Below, piece by piece: positions 23,930 to 54,683 of a stretch of DNA of 64,000 bases (position 1 is its first letter; each line of letters opens with the position of its first letter). The position numbers were made by a program, and so were the translations under genes. Below the pieces are notes generated by a model. The model saw only the letters and a program-made list of their open reading frames with translations. It did no database searches and was not told where the DNA came from. Origin of the DNA: Nectonema munidae (Eukaryota > Nematomorpha > Nectonematoida > Nectonematidae); assembly GCA_030549495.1 (NCBI GenBank), contig JAUIRK010000567.1, positions 833,501 to 897,500 of the forward strand, read 5' to 3'.

Positions 23930-26043
23930 CAGGGCAATCAAAAGTCAATAAAGTTAAATTTTGTTATAATAAAATACATTTTATGAAACATTTTTTTGTT
24001 TTTTTTAAATAAAAAATGACTAATTTAAAGTTATTTTTATGTCAATGAAAGTCAATTTTATTTTAAAAGTCAATTTTTTAAAAAATCAATAAAAATCCAT
24101 TTTAGTTAGGCTTTGTTTTTTGATTATTATTTTATTCAAATTAACAAAAAATGTAGTTTTATTAAAAAATAATTAGAATAAACCAGAGTAAAAGTAAAAA
24201 TCATGTAATGTAAATATTCTTGATATTCCTCTGTTTTCAATTGTGAAACATTCATATACTTATACACAATATCAGCATGTGTTTCAATTTATATGTAGAT
24301 AATAGACTATATACATCTAAGAAAATAAGTCTTCATGTGTTAGCAATTAAAACAGTTGCACTCTAAAATGTTCATTGTATGAACTGCATACACTTACTCA
24401 CATCTGATTCGTAGATAAGACTGTTGCAGCAGAATTTTTTCATACATTAGAATTAAATAATTTTGCCTATAAGTACCCAATTAAATCCTTCTTAAAAAAG
24501 GTTAAACAACTTCTCTTTTTTTATTTATTCTCATTTTATAAACAAGTTTTGTGCTTTATTTTTTTTTAATTTTAAAAAATTATACAATTATGCCTAAAAG
24601 CTCTAGAAGTAATTTTATGAAAATATCACTCATTATTACAAAATATCCAAACGAGTTTTCACTATCACAAAGCAAAACAAACTTTTTTGCAAGTTATGTT
24701 TGGTAGAAGTAAAACACGATAAAACTTTTTTTATTGAAAGTCACAGAAAAACCCCAAAACATCTTAAAGATACTTATGCCAACAGTAGGATTGAAAAGTT
24801 TTCCACTGATACTACTTCCGATGCCTTCAAAAAGAAATTGATTACAGCCTTCCTAGAAGCTAATATTCCATTGCACAAACTTTGCCATTCGAGCATTGTT
24901 TCAATATCTCGAAGACAAGTTTCTTCTGTTACAATATCTAGAAACTTGGCTTCGAAATTAGCAGATGACAAACTTCAAAAAATTAAAAGTTTATTAAAAA
25001 ATAAAGACGTGTTTCTGATGGTTGATAAAATCATTATTACGAATTGTGTATTCTTAAATGTTATTGCTGAAACATTGGTAGAACCTCAAAAAACTTATCT
25101 GATCAAAACTGCACCTTTTGAAGCACATATAAATTCACAAACGTTGACTTATTTTATCGACGATAGGTTGAAAGAGTTTCACATAGGTAAAAAACACTTT
25201 TTGTTTTTGATAACAGATGCTGCTAGATACAATACTGCCGCAGCTAAGAATTTAAAAGTTATATTTCCTAATTTTTTTCGCGTTACATGCATTTCCCACT
25301 TATTGCACAACTGTGCTCTAAAAATTAAAACTTTTTATCCTGAAGTGGATACATTGATTTCAAGTTTTAAATCTCTCACTATAAAGAACAAAACAAGACG
25401 TTCTTTTTTTTCTGAAATTGGTTACCCACCAGTTCCTATAATTACAAGATGGGGTAGTTGGTTGGAAGCAACTCTTTACTATAGTAAAAATCTTCCTGAA
25501 ATAAAAAAAATTATGGGAAATTTTGATGGCGAAAATGGTATTTTGATTGACAATGCAAGAAAAAGCTTAGAAAATATTAACTTATGTAAAGCTTTGTTAT
25601 CAATTAAAAAAAACTACGCTCAAAATATAATTGAGCTAATAGATCAATAGCAAAAAAAGACTTTTAAAATATGTTACGCTTGCAAAGTTTTAAATTTACT
25701 TCATTTTAACAATGATGAATGAAAATTGAACAAAATCAAATAACTGATATTATGGAAATGAAAAATTCAAGTATATCACCTGATACGTATTTACATCTAC
25801 AAAATTGTCCAGCTTGTAGTTGCGAAGTTGAAAGATTCTTCTAAAAACTCAGAAAGTTATTAGAAAAAGATTGGAATTTTAATCCAGACAATATTTTTAA
25901 TTCCATGATTTTTTTCTATAATTGTAAATAATTTTGTTTTTTTTTATTTTATGTTTAAAAGTTAATAAAATCATAAAAGTCAATTTTTTTGGATTTAAAA
26001 GTCAATACTTTCTTTTAATAAAGTCAATTTTTTGTTTGCCTTG
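23930..26043 (+). mobile_element. hAT DNA transposon, related to the element at 8062
   Basis: Ends CAGGGCAATCAAAAGTCAAT and, reverse-complemented from the right, CAAGGCAAACAAAAAATTGA. Both ends are followed by TTGACTTTAT-type motifs. AATAAC directly abuts both ends (23924-23929 and 26044-26049), probably what remains of a target duplication. The element carries one transposase gene on the plus strand. Confidence 0.82.
24591..25930 (+). pseudogene. hAT transposase, broken
   Basis: The reading starts MPKSSRSNFMKI at 24591. It shifts frame in a T-run near 24685 (CKLC knuckle), then runs open from 24700 to 25650 with [52 protein letters not shown] and ITRWGSWLEA. After a further shift, the dimerisation block SISPDTYLHLQNC...CEVERFF carries a stop. 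It has roughly 45% apparent identity to the copy at 8917, so it is a sister subfamily rather than a recent duplicate. The Glu usually seen after the first catalytic Asp region (DES) is replaced here (DKI). Confidence 0.85.
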
Positions 26044-26899
26044 AATAACTATATTAAATAATTAAGAATTTTATTCGGTTTCTATTTTTTTAAGAAGAAT
26101 AATAATGTAAAACGGAAAAAACATTTTTTATCTGCTTTTGAGAAATGTCATAAGCAGTTTAGGACTATGAAAGTGCATAAAATAGAAGCACTGGGTTTCA
26201 GTTTTGATTATTATTATACTTACAAACAAGAAGAGAGAGACTTCCACATTTTCATCTTCTTATTCAGACAAACAACTAAAAAACATCATTTAACGTCCTT
26301 TGTTCCCGAATTCGTAGGGTAAGATGTGCCTCATACACACCAATTTGTGGAACTTTTTTTTTGGAGCACTTCTTGACGTCAACCGAATGGCCTCAGATTA
26401 AACGAGAAATTCTATTTTGCGTACGTCAGAAATAGAATCTGACACCTTTGGAATGAAATTCCTCAGGTCTAACCCCCATGCCACGCTCCCAACAACAACA
26501 ACCTTCTAATTAAAGTAAACATATTTGATTACAATTTTTATTTTTAACCTTAGATACTGAATTAAAAAGAGCTAGTAGTAAATATAAAAAAAGCTCAAAG
26601 CTGGGAAATGAAAAAAAATAATTTATTTGACTAAAATTAGATATAATGTTTAAATTTGATTTATTTTTTAATTACAAAATTTAAATCGAATTTTTGAAAG
26701 GGTCCGTTATTTTAAAAGGTTAAGAATCACTTCATTATTGTATTTATCCACTAATACAGTTCAAGTTTATTTTTGATAGAGGTGTTTATCGATAAGAGTA
26801 TTAATTTAAGGTTTTAGTTTGATATAATATAAAAAAATTTTTGGACTCAAAGGAAAGTTCGAGTTATGCGTATATTCGACTTAGACGGAATTCAATGAC
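26044..26899. other. Non-coding between two hAT elements
   Basis: Around 26280-26500 the sequence is less AT-rich and contains unrecognised repeat-like text (CACTTCTTGACGTCAACCG). No frame or known end was found. Confidence 0.35.
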
Positions 26900-29993
<3,094 letters not shown>

Positions 29994-30355
29994 TCCTAGA
30001 CCAAGCATTCTGACATGACCAATCATATTCGAAAACATTACTATATCTTAGTGGCTTAATAAATGCTGATTTCAAGATTATGATTAAAAATCTTGTAATT
30101 AATTTTTTTAACATAAATTCACTCATCTAAAAAAAATAATTAAGCATAATTTAAATCATTCTAGTAACACACACTTCTCTAAGAGATTACTTTTCACTAC
30201 GTGTATGAAAAATTGTTATTCTAAGAGAAAAATAATAATCACATAATTATGGATATAATCTGAGATTCGATGAGTTTGGAATAAAAATGTATTTATTGTT
30301 TCTATTAAATATATTTTTGAAGGCATAAATAAGGTAAAAATATTCTATTTTATTA
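29994..30355. other. Region just downstream of the Atg16 stop
   Basis: AT-rich; probably includes the Atg16 3' UTR. AATAAA-like strings occur on the minus strand, but I would not choose one. Confidence 0.35.
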
Positions 30356-46347
<15,992 letters not shown>

Positions 46348-46786
46348 AGTAAAGACAAAATTTTAACAAATTTAAAACTTCAAAATTAGATAAATAAAGA
46401 ACAAAATAAAATTTTAAAAATAAGAATATTTTTCAAGAAAATATCTGTTTTTTAAATAAAATTATTTAACCCTATCAGTGACAGAAATAGGGCAATTTAG
46501 CCCACATCCTTCAACTAAAACTTCTATAAAAAATGTAATACATAATTCACCAAAAGACTTTCATCATTTATTTAGAGATAGTGATCCATTTATACGTTAG
46601 AATTTCTTCTTCCGAGATATAGTCCATTCTATTTCATCAAGTAGTTTTTTGGACATTTATTCTTCGTGTTTTGGAGATTTTTCTGAATCTTTACATATTT
46701 ACAACTTTAACATAGTTACCTTAAATATCCAATCCTTCAAATCCAAGTTCGATAATTTAGAATTTTTTTTCCATGGTCAATTCCAT
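46348..46786. other. Atg16 upstream region with small LINE fragment
   Basis: The first 150-200 bases before the Atg16 ATG should hold its promoter; I see no clear motif. At 46660-46783 the plus strand reads FNIVTLNIQSFKSKFDNLEF, like the start of a Jockey/CR1 endonuclease, so a fragment of a different LINE borders the 3' end of the large LINE. Confidence 0.45.
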
Positions 46787-47264
46787 GAAGAAGAAGAAGA
46801 AGAAGAAGAATTTATTTCGCATAACAAAGAAAACAATAATAATATTCATGTCATTTCATCATTATAAAATATTTATAAAGAAAAGATGTATTACAAATTT
46901 CACGTTAAAATGCGATGAAACTCTAAAGGCCATTTCAAGCCGCTGGTATGAGTATCCTAATAGAATTCATTTTATCCAGAACAAATATAGAAAAGTTAAC
47001 AATATATGTAAAAAATGTATTTGAAAATAGTTTATATAATAATCATAAAATAAAAAATTACATCATCGAAAAGATTGGCGAATAAATAACTAAATAGTAA
47101 AAAAAGGAAGAAAAAAAACATCACAAAGAAGGAAAGATTATACAAATGCTACGAATCATATATAAAGACAGGGTTTGATAAATATTTATGTATAATTATG
47201 GAGAAAATTATTCAGAATACTCAAGATGAGGGTATATATATACTATAAATAGGAGTTAGTGTTA

Positions 47265-50078
47265 CTAGGTTGAACATAAGAAACAATCCTTAATTATACA
47301 ATTCATTTCATATTTACTTATAAAGTATTCCTTTATTTTATATTTAAAATTATAAGACGAAGTACAAATGAGTTCTGAGTTATATAAAAATTCATTCCAA
47401 AAGCATATTACTCTATATTTTAAATACATTTTAGAAGTTGGAAGCCTAAAATATGGGATTACAAATTTAGTTGGAAACCGCAGCGAGTGATGTGGATTTT
47501 GATATATTGAGGAAATCCAATCATTGAAAATTATAGGAAACATATTATGATTGTATTTGTATATAAATTTTGACATCTGAACATGATATATATCCTTTAA
47601 TTTCAATAAATTATTATTAACAAACGATGGTGTGGTGTGCTCTCTGTACTTTAAATTAAATACTGTTCTTAAAACTTTGTTTTGTAAAATTTCAAGCTTA
47701 GAAATATTAGCATGACCCCAATTTACTACGCTATAGTAAAAATGAGGTAACACCAAAGAATTATTTAAATTTAATTTAATGTTTATATTGAAATCATTTT
47801 TAAATCTTTTAAACAAACCAAGTACACTACTTACTTTAGAAGACAAGTAATTTACATGATCTGACCATGAACACTTATTGTTCACCATTAAACCTAAAAG
47901 ATTAAACTTATTAACTACCAAACCTACTGGCATATAATTTGCGACAAGTAATATTGTTATTAGAAAATACCATTGCTTTTGATTTATCATGATTTATCTT
48001 CAGAGAATTTGCAGTGCACCTTTTGTCTATTGAATTTAAGTTTGAAGAAATATCCTCAGAAATATTAGAAAGGATACTAAATCTAGAAAGTGGTAATAAT
48101 AGTGTTATGTCATCAGCAAACAAGTAATAATCAAATATCGTATTTGAAGTGTAAATATCATTTATATATAAGCAAAACAGTATTGGCCCCAAAATGGAAC
48201 TCTGAGGTACTCCAGAAGAAGTATGTTTTATCGAGGAATTTATATTGTCTATAGTAACAAGTTGTTGTCTATATGAAAGATATGATTCAAAAAAAGATAT
48301 AGTAGACTGAGAAAAGCCAAAATGATCCAATTTTATTAAAAGTTTTGAATGAGAAATCGTATCGAACGCTTTACTTAAATCGAGAAATATAGCTATAACA
48401 CTATCTGAGTTATCTAAATAATATTGGATTTTTTGTAAAAAAAATATATGTAGATGTTCTGTACTATATTTAGACCTAAACCCAAACTGATATTTGTATA
48501 ATGAATTTAATTTGTTTATATATGAATGAATCTGGTTATATATAATTTTTTCGAAAAGTTTTGATAGCGTATTGGTAATATTTATAGGCCTATAATTATT
48601 GATTGAAACTTTATTTCCTTTTTTGAAAACGGGAATCGCCTTTGCAAGTTTAAATAAAGTAGGATAAACACTGAACTCGAAACATGAATTGAAGGCAATA
48701 ACTAGATATTTGATTAGATAGTTTAATATCAAACTCAATTTATATATTGAAATATTGCTGATATCACATGAATTTTTTGATTTGATTTCATTCATTGCAG
48801 TAATAATGTCTATTTCATTTATTTTACTTAGAGTAAATCGATGATTAACTTTTTCAAGATAATTAGATACGTTAACATTTATATTATCATCATTAGCTGT
48901 GTCTGTGATTGATGTAAACTGATCATTAAACATATTCGTAATTGTTTCTAAGTTAGTTTCTATTTTATCATTTATTTTAATCGCAAATTTTTCATTTCTA
49001 CATGGCTTAATTATTTTATTAATTTTATTCCAAGTGTCCTTGGGTGAACCTATCCCGCTAAAGATTTTAGAATAATAATTTTTTTCAAATGTTTGATTTT
49101 AGTTTTTACCTCGTTTCTATATTTAATAAATTCCTTTTTGAGTTTGGGATTTGTATTACATTTTTTTAACTTTGCATCAGATTGAGTAAATCAAATGTTA
49201 TCCAATAATTTTGTTTATGATTATATTTTGAATTTTTATTTAATATTTTAATTTTAGTGCACTCATTTATAATTTTTGCAATTTTAAAATTAATCGAATT
49301 TGCCAATTCTTCAGGCAGATCAAGATTAGGTTTAGTAAAGTTAAACCAATCAAATATAGCTATTTTTTCAACGAATTTATTTTCATTAAATGATTTCGAA
49401 AAACGAAAAGATGAGCATGATTCCTTTATGTTCAAATAAATAAAATAATATTATGATCCGATAATGATGTAGGGAAGATAAAAGATTTATAAATAGATAC
49501 GTTTATTGGTATAAAAATATTGTCTATTAAAGTTCCTGATATATCTCGTATTATTCCTGTTATGGCAGGTTTTAAGAAATTAGATTGCAAAACATTTAAG
49601 AAATCAGAAACATTCTCAGAAACATCAACATTAAGGAGATCAATATTGAAATCTCCTATTAAAATGTTATTATATGTAGAAGATACATTAGTGATTAAAA
49701 AGTTAGAGAACTCATCAATAAAGAAAGATAAGTTTGGACTTAGAGATGGTGGATATATATATTATGTATTATTATACTGTTGTTACAGAATAGTAATATT
49801 TCTATTGAAAAGGATTCAAAAAAATTTGTTTCATAATAATTATCAATAACGTTAAAATTTAAAGTATTATGTATTAAAAAAGCAATGCCTGAATATTTTG
49901 TAAGTCTACAAGGGATGTGAACAAAACTATAGCCCTTTACCCTTAAATCGTAATCTTTATAATTTAGCCAACTTTCTTGTAATGCTAATATTTTTAGTGT
50001 TTTATTAGTAATAGAATTGAAACTGTGTACAAATACCTCAAGTTCAGAATATTTATTGATAATTGATCTTATATTCAC
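47265..50078 (-). pseudogene. LINE ORF2: APE endonuclease and reverse transcriptase, few breaks
   Basis: Endonuclease: MNIRSIINKYSELEVF, LALQESW, ILIGDFNIDLL, GTLIDNIF and SLSDHNIIL, i.e. all catalytic motifs. It is broken near 49745 and 49430. Reverse transcriptase from about 48933: IPVFKKGNKVSINNYRPINI, YKYQFGFRSKYSTEHL, FLDLSKAFDTISH, SGVPQSSILGP and the catalytic FADDITLL near 48115. One frameshift near 47950 precedes the C-terminal domain (SWSDHVNYLSSKV, PHFYYSVVNWG, LEILQNKVLR), which ends at 47265. The upstream start is taken at the Met at 50078, but the ORF may begin earlier. Confidence 0.85.
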
Positions 50079-51654
50079 ACTAGCTACATTAAAATCATAT
50101 AAAATATTGTTATTTAAACTATAATAATATATATATTCAGAGGATGTGATATCAGTGTAGTTTATATTACTGTTATCTTATAAATTTTTAGATAAATGTT
50201 CAATCATCATTAATGTTACAATTTAATGTTACATTATAATAATTACAATTAACTAACGTATTTAAATAATTCTTATTCAAATTATCAAAATATGATTTTA
50301 AATTACTAAGAGAAGAACAATCTTTAGAATTACAAATATGGTTACACTCAAATTTTTTATCATAGCAATTTTTACAAAAAGTTGTTCTTTCCTAGAATAA
50401 GTGTTAGAAAAATGATTACAACCACAATATTTACAAGTTGGATTAATTTCAGAGCAATCTTTGTAATAGGGATTAAACTTATTACATTTACTATAAGTTT
50501 TAATAAAAGTTTTTAATAATTCACAGGAATGAGCTTCAGAATTGATGAAAATATATTTTTTTATAAATAAGCTTTTTACAATCGCATGATTAAATTTAAT
50601 ACCAACATTATAAAAATCAGATTTAGGATTATTAGTAAATTTAAAGAGATTTACCACATTAGTAGAATGAATTCCATTTTGTTCACAAATAATATCCTTT
50701 AAGCTTTCAAGAGAAATGGAATTATTAGTGTGCTTAATACAAAAATAAGGACTTTTAGGACTCAAAGAACTAAATAGAATATTATTTTTAGTGAGTGAAG
50801 ACTTTAAAGAACAAAGATTATCATTTGAATGCTACTCTGATGACATCTTTTTCACCTTCTCAAACACACTACAACTAAACAACATCAATTGCACTGCTAA
50901 TCTAATCACACAAATACAAACAATGGCCACCAACTACAAAGTCTCCTTCAACTCAAACAAACTAAAACTTATACACTTCACACGAAAAAGAATAACTCCA
51001 CTACCACTGAAACTAAACACATCATCACTCACTCCTGAATCACACATAAAATATCTAGGCGTCACATTTCAATCTAATCTAAAATTTACACTCCACCTCA
51101 AAAATATATACACAAAACTCTCACCAACATTATTTTCTCTAAGAAAAGCTATCTCATACAAGTGGGGTCTTCATCCAAAAATCTCTAAGTACATCTACAA
51201 ATCTATCATACTTCCAGTCATACAATATGGCTCACTTGCCTGGGGTAGCTCACTCAAATTCTAAAATTCACTGACCCACCTCAACAAAATACACTGCCTT
51301 TGCTTACTCACAATAACAAACGCATTTCACACTACTTCTACAGCAAAACTTGAACTTCTTACACATACTCTACCCTTACACCTAAACCTTAAGAAAAACA
51401 TAATTAAAAAATATCTTACTACCTTGCACTCTACACCAGCTCCACATAACTTCACGAACCTTTACTGAACTAACACCTCGCCCTCACTCAACTTTTTCAA
51501 TTCCCTTCTTGAACAATATATGCCATAACTTACTCACTACCAAGTTTTACCACACTTACATCCATACTCCCTAGTTTACCCATCGAAATCGACCCCATAC
51601 TCAATTCATATATGCCACCACAAATTCTTAGCACTCAACTCCATAAAACATCAA

Positions 51655-52581
51655 CGCGACTCAAATGCGCACTACCAACTCTCAATTTTTACCGACGGTT
51701 CAAAATCACCTAACAAAGCAACCGCTGCATGCGCCTTTTTCAATCATAACACAAGCACTCCTTTCTTCACACAACAAATGCAGACAGACAATAACACCTC
51801 CGCATACGAAACTGAAACCCTAGCACTTCTAACATCATGCAATCACATCTTTGTTAACCTAACCTTCTTTACATCCAAATTCAAGCACATAATCTTTTTC
51901 ACAGACTCTCAAAACATAATTAAAGACCTACAACTTAACAGAAAAATTCCCCTTTCAACACTAAACCTAGCAAAGAAATTAATCAACCTAAGCAACCATT
52001 TCTCAATTAAACTTTTCTGGTGTCCTGCCCATTCCTCCTCCTTTGAAAATTTTTTAGTAGATCTCTTATGTAAATCCACATCCATAACACCACAACATGT
52101 CTTAACCCACGCCCTCCCTCTATCCACCTTTGAAACATCCATAAATACCTCAACTACAAACGAATGGCTTCACTCAAATAACATACCTACTCCCTTATCC
52201 CAATTTGCACTAAATAAAAACATTACTCTTCCTCGCAACATTATAAGATGGTTCACCTCAAATTGCCCTTGTTACGCTTATTTCTACAATTTTAATTTGC
52301 ACTCTAACCATTTTTGCAGATTCGGCTGCCCTCATATCGAAACTCCAATTCACATTATCCTCTATTGCCCAATATTCTCATCAGAACGAACCAAACTCAT
52401 TGAAAAAACTTATTTATATATAAAAGATCTTCCCTCCTCTCTACTAAAATTCTTATCATACCCCAAAATCATTCACCACATCTCTATTTTCCTCAATATA
52501 ATAGAACCATTACTCTCTACTCACCAACACTTAACCCCACCCTTATTAAACACCTTGCATAATCACACACAGGCAACCTAA
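51655..52581 (+). pseudogene. RNase H and C-terminal domain of the nested LINE
   Basis: RNase H motifs appear in order: FTDGSKSP (51688), YETETLA, FTDSQNI, CPAHSSS and VDLLCKS, so all catalytic acidic residues are present. A Cys/His segment (CPCYAYFYNF...HFCRFGCPHIETPIHIILYC) follows, typical of I/R1-type LINE C-termini. This part is still open to the stop at 52579. Reverse-transcriptase text upstream (50823-51264) is interrupted by stops, for example at 51262 and 51466. Confidence 0.8.
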
Positions 52582-52709
52582 TTTATACTCTTTTCACCTC
52601 ACCAAGCTTTCTAATTTCTACTTTAGATCCTAAACCCAATACCCATCCTTACAAATCCCCAAGTTAGCAATTAATGCAAGCATATCAACCAACGTTGGAA
52701 AGTGCTTAG

Positions 52710-52742
52710 ATATCTCCTACCTACCTACCTACCTACCTACCA
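52710..52742 (+). repeat. CTAC microsatellite tail of nested LINE
   Basis: Seven or so CTAC/CTAC-like units form the 3' terminus of the nested LINE and directly abut the junction with the host LINE. Confidence 0.85.
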
Positions 52743-53130
52743 GTATCTTCATTGAAAAACTCTGGGATAGATAGAGATAAAGAAGGGTCAAAAGATTTAT
52801 GATTTGATGTTACTTTGAGAGGTTAGGGTACAACAAAGAATTATTATCAGAAACAAAATTAGCATAAGTATTGCTTTTAATCATTTTATCTTTAGACTTT
52901 TGTATTGTAGAAAAATTAGAAATTAAATCATTCTTGAGAGAGTTAATTGAATCATCAATTTTCTGTAAACTTTCTTCAATATCAGAATTTGACTTTTTTG
53001 AAGCCTGTTTTCTCAGAACACTTATCAATACTTTAAGTAATTTCTCTACATAACAAATTTTTAATATCGCCTTTCTCAGCAATTTTTACTATATCTTCAA
53101 GATCTAACATTTCAAAATGAGCAAGGAACA

Positions 53131-54542
53131 AAAGATCAAATAAAAATTAAACTATTAACAATACTCCTATTCATATAATATGCTTACTAGAGACATCGAT
53201 TAAAGAAATGGCGGTCCCTTCGAAATTCCAGAATACAATTTTATTGTATCATGCTGGCTTGGTGTTTTAAATACATCAATCCATCCAATTTCATGTATAC
53301 AGCATTGATTACAATAGCTTTTTTTTGAAGTTTTTTCTATTAAAATTGTATTTTGTATTACAAAATATATTATATTAATTTTGAGTAAATCTATTTGAAA
53401 ATTTCACCACATTTTAAAATGAGCCTCAATAAACTTCAATTTTATTAAAATAAATCTTTCTATATCAGTACACTTCAAATAACGGTCACTATCAAACACA
53501 AAAACATGAATACATAATTTTTTCGACAAAACAGGATTTCACTGACAAAATAGAAGACTTTGTGAATAAATATAAAACTTGTCTCCCCTTACTTTTTGTT
53601 TCCTATATGCATGATTAGATAAAAATGATGAAGGTTTATACTTATATTCTAAAAGTAACGGCAAGCAACGATATATTTAAAAAGAAAAAATATTTTTGAT
53701 TTTTTAAAGGATATTTTTCCATTTTTGTTTACAGAATTTAATTTTGATTATTTAATTAATCCACAAATATATTATTTAAAATCGTGTAAATTGCATAATC
53801 TAAATGGGCGTTGAGCTACAAAGAATTAGAAAAAAGTTCATTGGCCATTCTTGATTATGGTAATTTTACCATTTATTAGAAATCATGTTATTTTTTATAT
53901 ATTATGATTTATGTTCTAAAATGGTTTTGAATTAAACTTGCAACTTTTTAATAAAATGTTTACTCCTCTAAAATAAAATTGAATCAATATTGTTTAACCT
54001 AACCCTAACTGGTTTAATCAAGTTTAGAAAATTATTTTTCAATGAATTTTTTTTAAATTGCGCTATTATATTTTAAAACCAAAGTCTTCATTAGCAATTG
54101 GAGCAATATTTTTCTAAGCCCCATTACTTCTAGTTTTAATAACTCTTCAAACGATAAAATTTGATGTATGCCAAATAAGAAAACAAACTTTTGAAACCAT
54201 TATTATATTATTAAGGCTATAGTATTTGTATTGTATTTTCAATAACGATATATTAATACAAATAAATTGCGCCTTCTTATTGTCCTCCCTCTTTCTTTCG
54301 CAACTTACCATGTCACTGGATAGTTGGGAAGCGCCAAATTTGATACAATTCACTTAAATAAAAATATTTAGAATACATTTTATTTATTTAAAATACAAGA
54401 ATTTTATAACAATACATTTTTTTTCTTTTATTGAAATATTTCTATTAGATTTTTTTAAAAAAAAATTATTTATGTTTTATGAAATTCGTTAAAATTTTTT
54501 TTTTAATTTTTCGATTCTATTTTTCTTAGTGTAAATTTCGAA
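53131..54542. other. Non-coding upstream of FERM exon
   Basis: Holds the second copy of the dispersed hairpin repeat (about 53640-53817), then AT-rich sequence that should include the promoter and 5' UTR of the FERM gene. No motif was clear enough to call. Confidence 0.4.
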
Positions 54543-54683
54543 ATGCTTAGATTTCTGAGTAAAAGGCATAGATATCCTACTAAAAGTTATATTTCTGAAA
54601 AAAATCTAGATAAGAACAATAAAAATGTTATTAAATGTCAAATACTGTTTCTTGATGGCTCAGATATTGAATTTCAATTGCCA
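54543..54683 (+). CDS. Probable first coding exon of a FERM-domain protein (Yurt/EPB41L4-5-like)
   Basis: The 47 codons MLRFLSKRHRYPTKSY... continue to KCQILFLDGSDIEFQLP and end at a consensus donor CCA|gtaagt in phase 0. The start resembles MLRFLRR of EPB41L4B and MLSFFRR of EPB41L5. The end matches the first strand pair of the FERM F1 lobe (CRVSLLDGTDVSVDLP), after which KKAKGQELFD would be expected in the next exon. Such proteins link membrane proteins to the cortical cytoskeleton and set epithelial polarity. The next exon was not found before 64000. An upstream AG at 54529 leaves open that this is an internal exon. Confidence 0.68.

Larger units (their letters stand above)
50823..52743 (+). 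mobile_element. RNase H-bearing LINE (I/R1-like), 5'-truncated, nested
   Basis: The insertion starts inside the reverse transcriptase (YSDDIFF, then LNSNKLKLIHFTRKR-type text, SHIKYLGVTF). It runs through RNase H to a 3' tail of CTAC repeats (52710-52742). It is inserted into ORF1 of the surrounding LINE. TATC occurs at both junctions (50819-50822 and 52744-52747), and removing the insert restores the host frame exactly. Confidence 0.88.
50298..53110 (-). pseudogene. LINE ORF1 (gag-like), split by insertion
   Basis: Starts MLDLEDIVKIAEKGDIKNLL at 53110, with a one-base shift near 53050. A coiled-coil-like stretch (EESLQKIDDSINSLKNDLIS) follows. Frame shifts again near 52815, giving SLSIPEFFNED. 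Reading then resumes across the inserted LINE at 50822 as NLCSLKSSLTKNNILFSSLS in the same frame. The C-terminal part has CSKCN-like and CKYCGCNHFSNT zinc-knuckle text, partly degenerate. It probably binds RNA, as LINE ORF1 proteins do. Confidence 0.75.
46787..53130 (-). mobile_element. CR1/Jockey-group LINE, nearly full length, interrupted by a second LINE
   Basis: Minus-strand order: ORF1, APE endonuclease, reverse transcriptase, a long 3' UTR, AAATAAA and a (TTC)8 tail ending at 46787. Without the insert at 50823-52743 it is about 4.4 kb. Most motifs are readable with few breaks, so it is moderately young. No RNase H is present. The exact 5' end and target duplication were not resolved; the 5' UTR may extend some bases beyond 53130. 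Confidence 0.85.

Noticed and set aside
46465-46500. TTAACCCTATCAG...AGGGC as a piggyBac end
   Set aside because: No matching inverted end or second TTAA was found nearby.
46773-47024. Plus-strand frame rich in Lys/Glu
   Set aside because: Produced by the (GAA)n tail and 3' UTR of the minus-strand LINE.
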